64,000 nucleotides of DNA from Pseudodesulfovibrio aespoeensis Aspo-2 (GTDB lineage Bacteria; Desulfobacterota; Desulfovibrionia; Desulfovibrionales; Desulfovibrionaceae): contig NC_014844.1 in NCBI RefSeq assembly GCF_000176915.2, positions 2,418,001 to 2,482,000 of the forward strand, read 5' to 3'. Both the position numbers and the translations under genes were made by a program. Shown one piece after another: positions 34,568 to 53,311 of the stretch (position 1 is the first letter of the stretch; every line of letters begins with the position of its first letter). Below the pieces are notes generated by a model. That model was not told the origin of the DNA, did no database searches, and saw nothing but the letters and a program-made list of their open reading frames with translations.

Positions 34568-34951
34568 CTACCAGATTTCACACAGCAGTTCGCCGCCGAC
34601 GTTGGCCTCTTTGGCCTTGGCGCCTTCGAGCAACCCCTTGGAGGTGGACACGATACAAATACCGACGCCATTCTGCACGCGGGGGATGTCAGAAGCACCA
34701 ACATATACGCGGCGACCGGGCTTGCTGACCCTTTTCAGGCCAGTGACAAGCGGTTTCCCGTCTGCGTATTTGAGGGTAATACTGATGTCCCTGTTCTCGA
34801 CAGCGTAGTCGGCGATATACCCTTCTTGCTTCAAAATACCCGCAATGGATGTTTTCATCTTGGAAAGCGGAACAACGACACCGGAGTGGTGCGCGCCGTA
34901 GGCGTTCCGAATGCGGGTCAACATGTCGGCTACAGGATCAACAACAGCCAT
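34568..34951 (-). CDS. rpsH: 30S ribosomal protein S8
   Basis: 127 residues beginning MAVVDPVADMLTRIRNAYGA and ending in the conserved STSKGLLEGAKAKEANVGGE segment. S8 binds the central domain of 16S rRNA and, in E. coli, represses the spc operon at the L5 region; no such site was confirmed here. It lies 15 bases after rpsN. Confidence 0.97.
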   Translation of the reverse strand: MAVVDPVADMLTRIRNAYGAHHSGVVVPLSKMKTSIAGILKQEGYIADYAVENRDISITLKYADGKPLVTGLKRVSKPGRRVYVGASDIPRVQNGVGICIVSTSKGLLEGAKAKEANVGGELLCEIW

Positions 34952-34966
34952 TTCGATTCTCCTTGA

Positions 34967-35152
34967 TTACCAGCTCGCCTTGCGAACACCAGGGAGTTCG
35001 CCAGCGAGAGCCTTGTTGCGGAAGCAGATACGGCAGAGGCCGTAGCGCCTCAAAAAAGCCCGAGGACGGCCACAAATCGGGCACCGATTGTATGCGCGAA
35101 CCTTGAACTTGGGTTTGCGGCGTGCCTTAACGCGTATGCTTGTTTTGGCCAC
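34967..35152 (-). CDS. rpsN: 30S ribosomal protein S14, short zinc-binding (type Z)
   Basis: The 61-residue protein ([18 protein letters not shown] ... ) has two CxxC pairs, CPIC and CRIC, that bind one zinc, marking the short C+ type S14 (often rpsZ). The start is GTG at 35152; AGGAGG lies 7 bases upstream and overlaps the rplE stop codon. A longer frame from 35236 would run back through rplE and is rejected. It sits between rplE and rpsH as expected. Confidence 0.95.
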   Translation of the reverse strand: MAKTSIRVKARRKPKFKVRAYNRCPICGRPRAFLRRYGLCRICFRNKALAGELPGVRKASW

Positions 35153-35163
35153 TTTCCGTCCTC

Positions 35164-35703
35164 CTACTTTTTGAAGGGCATGCCAAGGAGGTCGAGAAGC
35201 ATCTTGCCTTCCTTGTCCGTCTTGGCGGTGGTGCACACAGTCACGTTCATGCCCTTGACCAACTCAACTCTGTCGATGTCAAGCTCGGGGAATATGGTGT
35301 GTTCCTTGATGCCCATGGTGAAGTTGCCGCGACCGTCGAAACCGCGGTCGGGAACGCCGCGAAAGTCGCGGACACGGGGCAGCGCGAAGCTCACGAGCCT
35401 GTCATAGAAGTCCCACATGGCGTCGCCGCGCAGCGTGACGCGGGTACCGATGGGCATGCCCTCGCGCAACTTGAACTGAGCGATGGACTTCTTGGCCTTG
35501 GTCACCACGGCCTTCTGCCCTGCGATGGCGGTCAGCTCTTCCACGGCGGGTTCGATGAGCTTGCTGTTCTGGCTCGCCGCACCCAGGCCGATGTTCAGGG
35601 AGATCTTCGAGAGTTTCGGGATCTCCATGGAGGAACTGTAGCCAAACTCCTTGAGGAGTTCAGGGACTACCTTTTCAGCATATACTTTTTCCAGACGAGT
35701 CAT
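35164..35703 (-). CDS. rplE: 50S ribosomal protein L5
   Basis: 179 residues with [20 protein letters not shown], the [20 protein letters not shown] motif and [21 protein letters not shown]5 binds 5S rRNA and contacts P-site tRNA in the central protuberance. Normal length. Its stop codon overlaps the Shine-Dalgarno of rpsN, giving tight coupling. Confidence 0.97.
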   Translation of the reverse strand: MTRLEKVYAEKVVPELLKEFGYSSSMEIPKLSKISLNIGLGAASQNSKLIEPAVEELTAIAGQKAVVTKAKKSIAQFKLREGMPIGTRVTLRGDAMWDFYDRLVSFALPRVRDFRGVPDRGFDGRGNFTMGIKEHTIFPELDIDRVELVKGMNVTVCTTAKTDKEGKMLLDLLGMPFKK

Positions 35704-35712
35704 AGGTACACC

Positions 35713-36033
35713 TTACTTGAAGATTTCGTTGCATTTCTTGCAGAAACGAATCTTCTTGCCGTCTTCGGTCTTTTTGTACCCGATCCGCGTGGGCTTGGTG
35801 CACGCATCGCACACCACAGCCACATTGGATACATGGATCGGGGCTTCCTTCTCAATAATCCCGCCGGGCTGCTGGGCATAGGGATTGGCTTTGGTGTGAC
35901 GCTGGACCATGTTGACTTTCTCAACCAGGACGGTGTCCTTCTTGGGCAGAATCTTGAGCACCTTGCCGATCTTCCCCTTGTCCTTCCCGGCGATGACCAT
36001 GACCTTGTCGTCTTTACGTATCTTGGTCTTCAT
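35713..36033 (-). CDS. rplX: 50S ribosomal protein L24
   Basis: 106 residues with an N-terminal KOW motif ([20 protein letters not shown]). The C-terminal part has Cys pairs CDAC and CKKC, a possible zinc ribbon seen in many L24 proteins. L24 starts 50S assembly by binding the 5' end of 23S rRNA. AAGGGG favours the ATG at 36033 (8-base spacing) over the one at 36039 (2-base spacing). Confidence 0.96.
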   Translation of the reverse strand: MKTKIRKDDKVMVIAGKDKGKIGKVLKILPKKDTVLVEKVNMVQRHTKANPYAQQPGGIIEKEAPIHVSNVAVVCDACTKPTRIGYKKTEDGKKIRFCKKCNEIFK

Positions 36034-36045
36034 CTGCATATCCCC

Positions 36046-36414
36046 TTACAGGACCTCGGGAGCGAGGGAAACGATCTTCATGAAGCCGGCTGCACGCAGC
36101 TCGCGGGCCACAGGTCCGAAAATTCGGGTACCCACGGGCTCGCCGTTGTTGTTGAGCAGCACAGCGGAATTGCTGTCGAACTTGATGAAAGAGCCGTCGG
36201 AACGACCGACTTCCTTCTTGGTCCGAACTACCACCGCCTTCATGACCGCGCCCTTCTTCACTTTGGAATGGGGCATGGCCTCTTTGACGGACACTACAAT
36301 AATATCGCCGACGCTGGCATAGCGGCGCTTGGAACCGCCGAGCACTTTGATGCACGCGACCCTTTTGGCCCCGGAATTGTCAGCGACGTCGAGGTTGGAT
36401 TCAACCTGTATCAT
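36046..36414 (-). CDS. rplN: 50S ribosomal protein L14
   Basis: 122 residues starting [20 protein letters not shown] at 36414; a frame open to 36468 adds an atypical 18-residue leader and is rejected. The conserved [13 protein letters not shown] and [20 protein letters not shown] segments are intact. L14 takes part in bridges B5 and B8 and in silencing-factor binding. Between rpsQ (17-base gap) and rplX (12-base gap). Confidence 0.97.
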   Translation of the reverse strand: MIQVESNLDVADNSGAKRVACIKVLGGSKRRYASVGDIIVVSVKEAMPHSKVKKGAVMKAVVVRTKKEVGRSDGSFIKFDSNSAVLLNNNGEPVGTRIFGPVARELRAAGFMKIVSLAPEVL

Positions 36415-36431
36415 GGTATTTCCTCCTAACC

Positions 36432-36698
36432 CTAGACGGCCTTTTCGAGGATCTGAACCAGGTGCCACCGCTTGCGGCGGCTCATGGGCCTCGATTCGAC
36501 AATCTGCACCTTGTCGCCAACACCGCAGTCGTTGGCCGGATCATGGGCCATGAACTTTTTGCGGCGGCGGATGTACTTCTTCAGCAGCGGATGCTTGACC
36601 AGGGTCTCGACGCGGACGACAATGGTCTTGTCTCCCTTGTCGGAAACGACCAGGCCGGTAAGCACTCGCCTGTTGCCTGTGTGTTTGAACTCAGCCAT
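36432..36698 (-). CDS. rpsQ: 30S ribosomal protein S17
   Basis: 88 residues, an OB-fold protein that binds the 5' domain of 16S r[23 protein letters not shown], then [20 protein letters not shown] and the signature [18 protein letters not shown]. Normal length; 3 bases after rpmC. Confidence 0.97.
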   Translation of the reverse strand: MAEFKHTGNRRVLTGLVVSDKGDKTIVVRVETLVKHPLLKKYIRRRKKFMAHDPANDCGVGDKVQIVESRPMSRRKRWHLVQILEKAV

Positions 36699-36701
36699 TG
36701 T

Positions 36702-36893
36702 TTACGCTCCCTGTCGTTCCTGCTGGATAGTCAGGATACGCGCGATGGTCTTTTTGACGCCGCTCAGCTGCCGGGTGTTCTCAAGCTGCGCGGTGGCGTG
36801 CTTGAAACGCATGCCGAACAAATCCTTGCGGGATTCGGTCAGCTTTTCGGTCAGCTTGGCGTCATTCAGTTCACGAAGTTCCTTGGAAGTCAT
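36702..36893 (-). CDS. rpmC: 50S ribosomal protein L29
   Basis: 63 residues forming two helices: MTSKELRELNDAKLTEKLTE and LENTRQLSGVKKTIARILTI. L29 lies at the polypeptide exit and helps to bind trigger factor and SRP together with L23. One base separates it from rplP. Normal length. Confidence 0.96.
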   Translation of the reverse strand: MTSKELRELNDAKLTEKLTESRKDLFGMRFKHATAQLENTRQLSGVKKTIARILTIQQERQGA

Positions 36894-36894
36894 C

Positions 36895-37308
36895 TTACAG
36901 ACCCTCCTTCACAACGATGCACGTCTTGATCGGCAGCTTGTAGGAAGCGCGCTTGAGAGCCTCCTTGGCCAGTGCGATGTCGACGCCTTTGACTTCGTAC
37001 ATGATACGGCCCGGTCTCACCGGCGCAACCCAACCGTCGGGGGCGCCTTTACCCTTGCCCATGCGGACTTCCGCGGGCTTGGAGGTGACGGGGACATCCG
37101 GGAAGATGCGTATCCAGACCTTACCACCGCGCTTGATGTGACGCATGATGGCGACACGAGCGGATTCAATCTGCTGGCTGGTGATCTTTCCGTGCTCCAA
37201 TGCCTTCAGCCCGATATCGCCGAAGGACACACTGTTACCCCGTTGGGCCTTGCCTCTGTTGCGGCACTTCTGCCGCTTTCTGAATTTCACTCTTTTTGGA
37301 GCAAGCAT
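36895..37308 (-). CDS. rplP: 50S ribosomal protein L16
   Basis: 137 residues starting [20 protein letters not shown], with [20 protein letters not shown] and [20 protein letters not shown]16 helps to position tRNA in the A site. It overlaps the last base of rpsC and lies one base before rpmC. Normal length. Confidence 0.97.
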   Translation of the reverse strand: MLAPKRVKFRKRQKCRNRGKAQRGNSVSFGDIGLKALEHGKITSQQIESARVAIMRHIKRGGKVWIRIFPDVPVTSKPAEVRMGKGKGAPDGWVAPVRPGRIMYEVKGVDIALAKEALKRASYKLPIKTCIVVKEGL

Positions 37309-37949
37309 TACTGTTCCACCTCTTTGTCCAGAATCTCACCCTTGAAGATCCAGACCTTGACACCGATGACGCCGTAGGTCGTGTGAGCCTCGGCAAAACC
37401 GTAGTCGATGTCGGCACGAAGAGTGTGCAGCGGCACACGCCCATCACGGTACCATTCGCCACGCGCGATTTCGGCCCCGGCAAGGCGGCCTGCACACGCG
37501 ACTTTGATACCCTCGGCGCCGAATTTCCTGGCAAGGCCCACCGTACGCTTCATGGCACGGCGGAAGGCAATTCTGCGTTCGAGCTGCTGGGCAATACTCT
37601 CAGCTACGAGCTGAGCTTCAACCTCCGGTCGACGGATCTCGTTGACCTCAATGGTGAATTCAGTTTGATACTTGTTGCGCAATTCATCACGCAACTTCTC
37701 TATCTCTACACCTTTGCGACCGATGACAATTCCCGGACGCGCAGTGTGGATGATCAGACGGATCTTTCCGCCGGCGCGCTCGATCTCAAGCCGCGCAATG
37801 CCGGCCTGAAAGAGCTTTTTCTTGACGAACTTGCGAATCTGATCGTCCTGCAGAACAAAGGCAGGATAATCCTTTTTGCTGTACCAGCGGGACAGCCAGT
37901 TCTTGTTATACCCCAGACGAAAACCGTAAGGATGTACTTTCTGTCCCAT
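37308..37949 (-). CDS. rpsC: 30S ribosomal protein S3
   Basis: 213 residues, beginning [20 protein letters not shown], with a KH domain ([18 protein letters not shown]) and the signature C-terminal [21 protein letters not shown]3 lies at the mRNA entry tunnel with S4 and S5 and has helicase activity. It shares one base with rplP and starts 2 bases after rplV. Confidence 0.97.
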   Translation of the reverse strand: MGQKVHPYGFRLGYNKNWLSRWYSKKDYPAFVLQDDQIRKFVKKKLFQAGIARLEIERAGGKIRLIIHTARPGIVIGRKGVEIEKLRDELRNKYQTEFTIEVNEIRRPEVEAQLVAESIAQQLERRIAFRRAMKRTVGLARKFGAEGIKVACAGRLAGAEIARGEWYRDGRVPLHTLRADIDYGFAEAHTTYGVIGVKVWIFKGEILDKEVEQ

Positions 37950-37951
37950 AA

Positions 37952-38284
37952 CTACATTTCCTTCACTACGATGGTAATATGGCTCGTGCGCTTCCTGATG
38001 CGGTAGGCGCGGCCCATGGCGCGCGGCTGGATACGTTTCCAGCTCGGTCCTTCATTGACCATGACCGTATCGACGATCAGGGAGTCCACGTCCACTCCGG
38101 GCATCTGCTCCGCATTGGAAATAGCGGAGAAGAGCACCTTGCTGAGGATCTTGGCGGCCTTCTTCGGGGTGAACCTCAGAATGTTCAGGGCATCCTCGAC
38201 GCCCTTGCCCTTGATGTTCTCGGCAACGATGCGGGTCTTGCGCGGAGACACGCGAATGTATTTGGCGACTGCTTTGGCTTCCAT
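37952..38284 (-). CDS. rplV: 50S ribosomal protein L22
   Basis: 110 residues with [20 protein letters not shown] and the long tunnel-lining hairpin near the C-terminus ([20 protein letters not shown]), which forms part of the exit-tunnel constriction and macrolide site. No unusual insertion is seen there. Between rpsS (12-base gap) and rpsC (2-base gap). Confidence 0.97.
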   Translation of the reverse strand: MEAKAVAKYIRVSPRKTRIVAENIKGKGVEDALNILRFTPKKAAKILSKVLFSAISNAEQMPGVDVDSLIVDTVMVNEGPSWKRIQPRAMGRAYRIRKRTSHITIVVKEM

Positions 38285-38296
38285 TATGGTCTCCCC

Positions 38297-38566
<270 letters not shown>

Positions 38567-38577
38567 TACTTATACTC

Positions 38578-39408
38578 CTACTTCTGTCCGCGGCGTTTGA
38601 CGATAAGCTTCGCAGAAGCCTTCTTCTTGTTGCGGGTCTTGTAACCCTTGGCCGGGACACCCCACGGGGACACCGGATGGCGTCCGCCTGAACTGCGGCC
38701 CTCGCCACCACCCAGCGGGTGATCGACGGGGTTCATGGCCACACCACGGACCTTCGGACGACGGCCAAGCCAGCGATTGCGGCCAGCCTTGCCGATCTTG
38801 ATATTCTCGTGATGAATGTTGCCGACCTGACCGACCGTGGCGCAGCATGCGGCCAGCACCTTGCGCACTTCGCCGGACGGCATACGCAGCAGGGCGTATT
38901 TGCCTTCCTTGGCGATGAGCTGGGCATAGGTGCCAGCGGCGCGGCAGAACTGGCCGCCACGACCGGGGTGCAGCTCGATGTTGTGCACGATGGTACCGGT
39001 GGGCACCATCTGAAGCTGCATGGCGTTGCCGGGCTTGATGTCGGCGCCTTCGCCCGCCAGGATGGTATCACCCTGGTTGAGGCCCACGGGAGCCAGGATA
39101 TACCGCTTCTCACCGTCCGCGTAGTGCAGGAGCGCGATGCGGGCGCTGCGGTTCGGATCGTACTCGATCTCGGCGACCTTGGCGGGAACGCCAAGCTTGT
39201 TGCGCTTGAAATCAACGATACGGTACAGCGTCTTGTGCCCTCCGCCGCGACGGCGCGCGGTGATACGACCATTGTTGTTGCGGCCAGCCTTCTTGGTCAG
39301 ACCTTTGGTCAGCGACTTCTCGGGAGTGGTCCGGGTGATCTCCGCGAAATCGGAGATCGTCTGGAACCGGCGGCCCGGAGAAGTAGGCTTCAGCTTACGG
39401 GTTGCCAT
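38578..39408 (-). CDS. rplB: 50S ribosomal protein L2
   Basis: 276 residues with [20 protein letters not shown], the RNA-binding [18 protein letters not shown], and the C-terminal [20 protein letters not shown] with the functionally important His. L2 is needed for subunit joining and peptidyl transfer. Normal length, 3 bases after rplW. Confidence 0.98.
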   Translation of the reverse strand: MATRKLKPTSPGRRFQTISDFAEITRTTPEKSLTKGLTKKAGRNNNGRITARRRGGGHKTLYRIVDFKRNKLGVPAKVAEIEYDPNRSARIALLHYADGEKRYILAPVGLNQGDTILAGEGADIKPGNAMQLQMVPTGTIVHNIELHPGRGGQFCRAAGTYAQLIAKEGKYALLRMPSGEVRKVLAACCATVGQVGNIHHENIKIGKAGRNRWLGRRPKVRGVAMNPVDHPLGGGEGRSSGGRHPVSPWGVPAKGYKTRNKKKASAKLIVKRRGQK

Positions 39409-39411
39409 GAG

Positions 39412-39702
39412 TTACACTCCCTCGAAGATTTCGATCTTGTCGCCAGCGGCAAGCTTGACGTAGGCCTTCTTGTAACCGGGGATACGCCCGGTGACGCGGC
39501 CAAACTTCTTGCGCGGCATGGCTTGTTTTCTGACGATGTTCACAGACTCGACTTTGACGCCAAAGGCTGCCTCGACGGCCTTCTTCACCTCGATCTTGTT
39601 GGAATCGGGGTGGACGTAAAAAGAGACGTGATTGGACTGCTCCTTGGCTTCGTTGGCCTTCTCGGAGACAACGGGCTTGAGCAAAATCTTGGAATAATCC
39701 AT
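39412..39702 (-). CDS. rplW: 50S ribosomal protein L23
   Basis: 96 residues starting MDYSKILLKPVVSEKANEAK; an open frame reaching to 40080 overlaps rplD and is rejected. The KIEVKKAVEAAFGVKVESVN core is intact. L23 at the tunnel exit is the docking site for trigger factor and SRP. Two bases after rplD, 3 before rplB. Confidence 0.97.
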   Translation of the reverse strand: MDYSKILLKPVVSEKANEAKEQSNHVSFYVHPDSNKIEVKKAVEAAFGVKVESVNIVRKQAMPRKKFGRVTGRIPGYKKAYVKLAAGDKIEIFEGV

Positions 39703-39704
39703 GA

Positions 39705-40325
39705 CTATTTCAACCTCTCTTGAACGTCTTGGGCGGCGGCCTCGAACATCACCAGTTCGGGATACAGCAGCACGTCGTAAACATTCAGCTTGTCGGCCTC
39801 GATGACCTTGATGCCGGGCACGTTCCTGGCGGAAAGGGCCAGGTTGAGGTCGGCGTCCTTTAAGACGATCAGGGTCTTGCCGAGTCCGAGCTTCTCGACA
39901 ACAGCCGCAAAGGCCTTGGTCTTGATCTCGGCGAGATCGATGGACTTGACCACCGTCACCTTGTCTTCGGCGACACGGGAGGACAGAGCCATCTGCAGGG
40001 CCAGCTTGCGGATCTTCTTGTTGACTTTGAACGAGTAGTCGCGGGGCTGCGGGCCAAACAGGACCGCACCGCCGCGCCACAGGGGCGAGCGCGAGGAACC
40101 GGCGCGAGCGCGACCAGTGCCTTTCTGACGCCAGGGCTTGCGTCCGCCGCCGCTCTTCATGCCGCGGGTCTTGGTGGCGTGGGTGCCGCTACGCTTTGCA
40201 GCGCGTTGGGCGCGGACCACCAGGTTGAGGATCTCGGGCTGAATTTCAACCTCGAAGACCTCAGGGGCCAGCTCTATATCGCCCACTTTCTGATTATTCT
40301 GATCTACAACTTGTAATTTTGCCAT
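39705..40325 (-). CDS. rplD: 50S ribosomal protein L4
   Basis: 206 residues with the tunnel loop motif KTRGMKSGGGRKPWRQKGTG, then GSSRSPLWRGGAVLFGPQPR. L4 lines the exit tunnel and in E. coli represses the S10 operon and binds RNase E. Normal length; 21 bases after rplC, 2 before rplW. Confidence 0.97.
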   Translation of the reverse strand: MAKLQVVDQNNQKVGDIELAPEVFEVEIQPEILNLVVRAQRAAKRSGTHATKTRGMKSGGGRKPWRQKGTGRARAGSSRSPLWRGGAVLFGPQPRDYSFKVNKKIRKLALQMALSSRVAEDKVTVVKSIDLAEIKTKAFAAVVEKLGLGKTLIVLKDADLNLALSARNVPGIKVIEADKLNVYDVLLYPELVMFEAAAQDVQERLK

Positions 40326-40346
40326 GACGTATACCTCCAGCCTCGG

Positions 40347-40979
40347 CTAACCGTTCTTGCGGATCATCACGAAGCCGTTGTTGGGTCCGGGCACTTGGCC
40401 CTTCACCACCAGGACATTGTCCTCGGGCCTTACGTCGACGATTTCCACGTTGCTCAAGGTCACACGCGCGTTGCCCATCTGGCCGGGCATCTTCTTGTTC
40501 TTCCAGACGCGACCGGGATAGGTGGCGTTACCGACAGAGCCGGGAACGCGATGCACCTTCTCGGCGCCGTGGGACGCGCGGGAGCCGGAGAAATTGTGAC
40601 GCTTCATGACGCCCTGGAAACCCTTACCCTTGCTGGTGCCGGTAACCTTGACCTTTTCGCCCGCCGAAAAGATGTCGACGGTGATTTCCTGGCCAAGCTC
40701 GTACCCATCAACACCTTCCAGGGGGAATTCCCTGAGGTGGCGGTACATGTCCTTGCCGGCCTTGGCCATGTGGCCTTTCAAGGGCTTGTTGACCTTGCGT
40801 TCGGCGATGGTGTCATAGCCGAGCTGCAGGGCGTTGTAGCCTTCCTTATCCTGCGTCTTGATCTGCATGACCGGGCACGGCCCCGCTTCAATAACGGTGA
40901 CGCAGCAAACGCTGCCGTCTTCCTTGAAGATACGGGTCATTCCCAGCTTTTTACCAAGTATTCCAAGCATCTTAGGCAT
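40347..40979 (-). CDS. rplC: 50S ribosomal protein L3
   Basis: 210 residues starting MPKMLGILGKKLGMTRIFKE and with the loop RHNFSGSRASHGAEKVHRVP that reaches the peptidyl-transferase centre. Normal length. Eleven bases after rpsJ. Confidence 0.97.
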   Translation of the reverse strand: MPKMLGILGKKLGMTRIFKEDGSVCCVTVIEAGPCPVMQIKTQDKEGYNALQLGYDTIAERKVNKPLKGHMAKAGKDMYRHLREFPLEGVDGYELGQEITVDIFSAGEKVKVTGTSKGKGFQGVMKRHNFSGSRASHGAEKVHRVPGSVGNATYPGRVWKNKKMPGQMGNARVTLSNVEIVDVRPEDNVLVVKGQVPGPNNGFVMIRKNG

Positions 40980-40990
40980 AGCGGTTACTC

Positions 40991-41311
40991 CTAGAGCTTG
41001 ATTTCGACATCCACACCGGCGGGAAGCGAGAGCTTGCCCAGGGCGTCGACGGTCTGCTGAGTGGGTTCAAGAATGTCCAGAAGACGCTTGTGAATGCGAA
41101 TTTCGAACTGCTCACGGGACTTCTTGTCAACGTGAACAGACTTCTGAACAGTGGTACGATGCATGTCGGTGGGCAAGGGCACGGGGCCGGCAATTGCCGC
41201 ACCGGTATTCCGGGCAGTGTCGACGATCTCGTTCACTGCCTTGTCAAGAATACGGTAATCGTATGATCTCAGTTTGATTCTGATGCGATCGCTCGCCATC
41301 GAAGCAGCCAT
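40991..41311 (-). CDS. rpsJ: 30S ribosomal protein S10 (NusE)
   Basis: 106 residues with [20 protein letters not shown] and the central [21 protein letters not shown]10 works in the 30S head and also as NusE, linking NusB and NusG to transcription. GAGGAG lies 8 bases before the ATG at 41311; a second ATG four codons later gives the commoner length of about 102. It is the first gene of the S10 operon. A hairpin and a possible promoter lie upstream in the 130-base gap to fusA. Confidence 0.96.
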   Translation of the reverse strand: MAASMASDRIRIKLRSYDYRILDKAVNEIVDTARNTGAAIAGPVPLPTDMHRTTVQKSVHVDKKSREQFEIRIHKRLLDILEPTQQTVDALGKLSLPAGVDVEIKL

Positions 41312-41344
41312 AGTGCTTTCTCCTCAAAGGATTTATCTTCGCCC

Positions 41345-41416
41345 GCGCCCGAAAAATGAGGGCGCGCAATTTCGCAGCGGTCGGGTTGATTACTCTCAAC
41401 TCGATGCTTCTGTCAA
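41345..41416 (-). promoter_or_regulatory. Leader of the S10 operon: hairpin and -35-like TTGACA
   Basis: Between fusA and rpsJ, GCGCCC (41345-41350) pairs with GGGCGC (41360-41365), about 35-55 bases before the rpsJ ATG. Upstream on the minus strand is TTGACA (41411-41416) but with a poor -10 (GTAATC at 17 bases). It may be a secondary promoter or only chance. Confidence 0.35.
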
Positions 41417-41441
41417 GCGAAGGGAAAATCCTGGCTCGTCG

Positions 41442-43514
41442 TTAATCTTTCTTGCTCATCAACTCTTCGGCCAAGCTGTTGGGCACCTTCTCGTAGTGAT
41501 TGAACTGCATGGTAAACGTTGCCCGGCCCTGAGTCTTGGAACGGAGGTCCGTGGCATATCCGAACATCTCGGAAAGCGGGACGTAGGAACGCACCACCTG
41601 CACGCCCGGACGCGCTTCCATCTCGCTCACGCGGCCACGGCGGCCATTGAGGTCGCCCATGACATCGCCGAGGTACTCCTCAGGCGTGACCACTTCAACC
41701 GACATGATGGGCTCAAGCAACACCGGCTTGGCACCCCTGCACGCCTGTTTGACGGCCATGGAACCGGCAACGTAGAACGCCTGCTCGCTGGAATCGACCT
41801 CGTGAAACGAGCCGAAAACCAGCTTGACCTTGACATCGACCACCGGGAACCCGGCGACGATGCCGTTCTTGAGCGCATCCTTGATGCCCTTGTCAATGGC
41901 GGGGATATATTCCTTGGGAATGACTCCGCCCTTGATCTCGTCCTCGAACTCGTAGCCCTTCTCGGGGTTGGGCTCGACCTCGATGACAACGTGGCCGTAC
42001 TGGCCGCGGCCACCCGACTGCTTGGCGTGCTTGACATCAGCCTTGTTCGGCGCGGAAATGGTCTCGCGATAGGCAACGCGGGGCGCGCCCACGTTGGCGT
42101 TGACGTTGAACTCCCGCAGGAGGCGGTCAACGATGATCTCGAGATGCAACTCACCCATTCCGGCGATCAGGGTCTGTCCGGTTTCCTCGTCGGTCTTGAC
42201 GCGGAAGGACGGATCCTCCTTGGCAAGCTTGACAAGGGAGTTGGACAGGTTGTCGCGGTCGGCCTTGGTCTTGGGCTCAATGGCCACTTCGATAACCGGC
42301 TCCGGAATATCCAGAGATTCGAGCACCACAGCCTGCTTGAGGTCAGACAAGGTGTCGCCGGTGGCCAGGTTCTTGAGGCCGACGGCAGCGACGATGTCGC
42401 CTGCGTATGCCTCTTTTATCTCTTCACGCTTGTTGGCGTGCATCTTCAACAGTCGTCCGATGCGTTCCTTCTTGCCGGTGGCACCATTCATGAAGGTGGC
42501 ACCGCTCTCGATGTGGCCCGAGTAGAGGCGCAGGAAGGTCAGGTGGCCGACAAAGGGGTCGGTCATGAGCTTGAAAGCCAGGGCGGCGAGCGGCTTGTCG
42601 TCGTCGCAGGGGCACTCGATCTCGTTGCCGGTGTTGGGGTCGATGCCCTTCATCACCTCGATGTCCAGCGGTGACGGCATGTAGTCCACAATCGCGTCCA
42701 GCAACTGCTGCACGCCTTTGTTGCGGAAGGCGGTGCCGCACAGCACCGGGCAGATGGACAGGGACGTGGTGGCCTTGCGCACACCCTCACGGATCTCGGC
42801 GGCGGTCAGCTCCTCGTCGCTCATGAACCTGTCGAGCAGCGTCTCGTCCTCTTCGGCAATGGCCTCAATCATCTCGGCACGCATCAGCTCGTACTGGTCC
42901 TGCAAATCTTCAGGAACCTCGGTGGTGATGTAGCTGGTGCCCTGATCCTTCTGATCATAGATGTAGGCCTTGCCCTCGATCAGATCGACCACGCCTTCGA
43001 ACTTGTCCTCCGCGCCGATGGGAATCTGCACGGGGACAGCCTTGGCATTGAGTCGGGTCTTCATCATGGACACGCAGCGGTAGAAATCGGCACCGATGCG
43101 ATCCATCTTGTTGACAAAGGCCATACGCGGAACGCGGTACCGATCGGCCTGACGCCAGACAGTCTCGGACTGGGGCTCGACGCCTGCCACGGAGTCGAAA
43201 ACAGCCACGGCACCATCAAGCACGCGCAGGGCGCGCTCGACTTCCATGGTGAAATCAACGTGACCGGGCGTGTCGATGATATTGATGCGATAGTCACGCC
43301 AGAAGCAGGTGGTGGCGGCGGAAGTGATGGTGATGCCGCGCTCCTGCTCCTGAACCATCCAGTCCATGGTGGCTTCGCCGTCATGGACCTCGCCGATCTT
43401 GTGGGAAACGCCGGTGTAAAACAGAATGCGCTCGGTGGTCGTGGTTTTTCCCGCATCAATGTGGGCCATGATACCGATGTTGCGCTGCATTTTTCTGGGA
43501 ACCTGTCTTGGCAC
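41442..43514 (-). CDS. fusA: Elongation factor G
   Basis: 690 residues: G domain with P-loop [30 protein letters not shown] and [10 protein letters not shown], then domains II-V ending [14 protein letters not shown]-like ([15 protein letters not shown]). EF-G moves tRNAs and mRNA after peptide transfer. The start is GTG at 43514 with GGAG 7 bases upstream. It lies 15 bases after rpsG. No tuf follows it, unlike the classical str operon; tuf is at 56.8 kb. The sequence looks like canonical FusA1, not the diverged second EF-G paralogue. Confidence 0.97.
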   Translation of the reverse strand: MPRQVPRKMQRNIGIMAHIDAGKTTTTERILFYTGVSHKIGEVHDGEATMDWMVQEQERGITITSAATTCFWRDYRINIIDTPGHVDFTMEVERALRVLDGAVAVFDSVAGVEPQSETVWRQADRYRVPRMAFVNKMDRIGADFYRCVSMMKTRLNAKAVPVQIPIGAEDKFEGVVDLIEGKAYIYDQKDQGTSYITTEVPEDLQDQYELMRAEMIEAIAEEDETLLDRFMSDEELTAAEIREGVRKATTSLSICPVLCGTAFRNKGVQQLLDAIVDYMPSPLDIEVMKGIDPNTGNEIECPCDDDKPLAALAFKLMTDPFVGHLTFLRLYSGHIESGATFMNGATGKKERIGRLLKMHANKREEIKEAYAGDIVAAVGLKNLATGDTLSDLKQAVVLESLDIPEPVIEVAIEPKTKADRDNLSNSLVKLAKEDPSFRVKTDEETGQTLIAGMGELHLEIIVDRLLREFNVNANVGAPRVAYRETISAPNKADVKHAKQSGGRGQYGHVVIEVEPNPEKGYEFEDEIKGGVIPKEYIPAIDKGIKDALKNGIVAGFPVVDVKVKLVFGSFHEVDSSEQAFYVAGSMAVKQACRGAKPVLLEPIMSVEVVTPEEYLGDVMGDLNGRRGRVSEMEARPGVQVVRSYVPLSEMFGYATDLRSKTQGRATFTMQFNHYEKVPNSLAEELMSKKD

Positions 43515-43529
43515 AGTGATACTCCGGGT

Positions 43530-44033
<504 letters not shown>

Positions 44034-44040
44034 TTATTTG

Positions 44041-44055
44041 GGGCAGCCTCTGCCC
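44041..44055 (-). other. Hairpin in the rpsL-rpsG gap
   Basis: GGGCAG (44041-44046) pairs with CTGCCC (44050-44055). It lies 41 bases before the rpsG ATG in a 98-base gap, the place where E. coli carries the S7 repressor site; the likeness of position is all I can show. Confidence 0.4.
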
Positions 44056-44098
44056 TACTTTGTCGTCCCACCCCGGGCATTAGGAAAAAAGCGTCAAC

Positions 44099-44470
44099 CT
44101 ATTTCGGGCGCTTGGTGCCGTACTTGGAACGACCGCGGCGGCGATCATCGACACCGGAGGTGTCAAGGGAACCGCGAACGATGTGGTAACGCACACCGGG
44201 CAAGTCCTTGACGCGGCCGCCACGGATCAGAACCACGGAGTGTTCCTGCAGGTTATGGCCTTCGCCGCCGATGTAGGCGGTGACTTCGATGCCGTTGGTC
44301 AGGCGGACACGGGCGACCTTGCGAAGCGCGGAGTTCGGCTTCTTCGGGGTCGTTGTGTACACCCTGGTGCAGACTCCGCGACGCTGCGGGCATTCCTGCA
44401 GGGCCGGGGTCTTTTTCCGCTTGGGCTGCGCTACACGCGCCTTGCGGATCAACTGGTTGATGGTGGGCAT
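44099..44470 (-). CDS. rpsL: 30S ribosomal protein S12
   Basis: 123 residues: [20 protein letters not shown], then [20 protein letters not shown] and [20 protein letters not shown]. The streptomycin-determining residues (PKKPNS and GVRYH context) are the sensitive wild-type form. S12 monitors decoding. It heads the str unit behind its own promoter. Confidence 0.97.
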   Translation of the reverse strand: MPTINQLIRKARVAQPKRKKTPALQECPQRRGVCTRVYTTTPKKPNSALRKVARVRLTNGIEVTAYIGGEGHNLQEHSVVLIRGGRVKDLPGVRYHIVRGSLDTSGVDDRRRGRSKYGTKRPK

Positions 44471-44531
44471 TCATCCTCCGAATCAATAGTTAATTCATTA
44501 CCACACGCAAATATGCGCAAAGAGGACCGCT

Positions 44532-44559
44532 AGTAATCCAGATTCTCTGCCCTTGTCAA
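44532..44559 (-). promoter_or_regulatory. Promoter of the str (rpsL) operon
   Basis: On the minus strand TTGACA (44554-44559), a 16-base spacer and ATTACT (44532-44537) lie about 62 bases before the rpsL ATG and downstream of the rpoC terminator. The -35 is perfect and the -10 weaker. Confidence 0.6.
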
Positions 44560-44597
44560 GCGGTTTGCCTGAGCCGGGCAGTGGCAGCGCGATCCCT

Positions 44598-44635
44598 TTT
44601 TGTCCAAAAGAGCTGGAGAGGCCGCGCCTCTCCAG
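44598..44635 (-). terminator. Terminator after rpoC
   Basis: A perfect 10-bp stem (44613-44622 with 44626-44635, loop CGC) is followed on the minus strand by AGCTCTTTTGG. It lies 43 bases after the rpoC stop and separates rpoBC from the str operon. Confidence 0.8.
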
Positions 44636-44678
44636 TCTTTCCCATATCCAGAACACCGCAAAAGCGATGTTATAATCC

Positions 44679-48827
<4,149 letters not shown>

Positions 48828-48858
48828 GGATATCCCCTAGAGTAAAAAGTTATCATAT

Positions 48859-48886
48859 GCCCGGCCAGTCAAAGGACTGGCCGGGC
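48859..48886 (-). other. Strong intergenic hairpin between rpoB and rpoC
   Basis: A perfect 12-bp GC-rich stem (48859-48870 with 48875-48886, loop AAAG) without a T-run. It lies 22 bases after the rpoB stop and 32 bases before the rpoC start. Lacking a T-run it is unlikely to terminate; an RNase III processing site or mRNA stabiliser is possible. Confidence 0.7.
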
Positions 48887-48908
48887 TTATCACCGAAAAT
48901 GTCCGGCC

Positions 48909-53012
<4,104 letters not shown>

Positions 53013-53244
53013 TGTACCCTCATGCATGAGTGGTTGATGGTTGGGGCGGGAAGTCGTGTGCGCACTTGCTGCCCACTGTCGGCCACAGCGGCCGCGTGGA
53101 TTCGGACGCTGCGTAAAAAGGTGCTAACCATGGCCGGGATACCGGTCCCGAAGCGCATGTGGAACGGGGAAACAGGCAATCGCCTCCGCCCACAGTGCCA
53201 AAGCCCGATGGCGAAACCGATCACCCAGTGTATATAGAGACAGA

Positions 53245-53287
53245 GCAAAGAGCGCAACACCCTTGTCACAGGGCGAGCGCTCTTTGC
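53245..53287 (-). terminator. Attenuator-like hairpin between rplL and rpoB
   Basis: GCAAAGAGCGC (53245-53255) pairs with GCGCTCTTTGC (53277-53287), with an inner CCCT/AGGG stem (53260-53263 with 53270-53273). No T-run follows (TCTGTCTC). It lies 24 bases after rplL, where E. coli has a partial terminator that lowers rpoBC expression. The rest of the 299-base gap (53013-53244) shows no gene and no clear promoter. Confidence 0.6.
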
Positions 53288-53311
53288 CTTGTTCAGCTTA
53301 AGTGACAGAAG

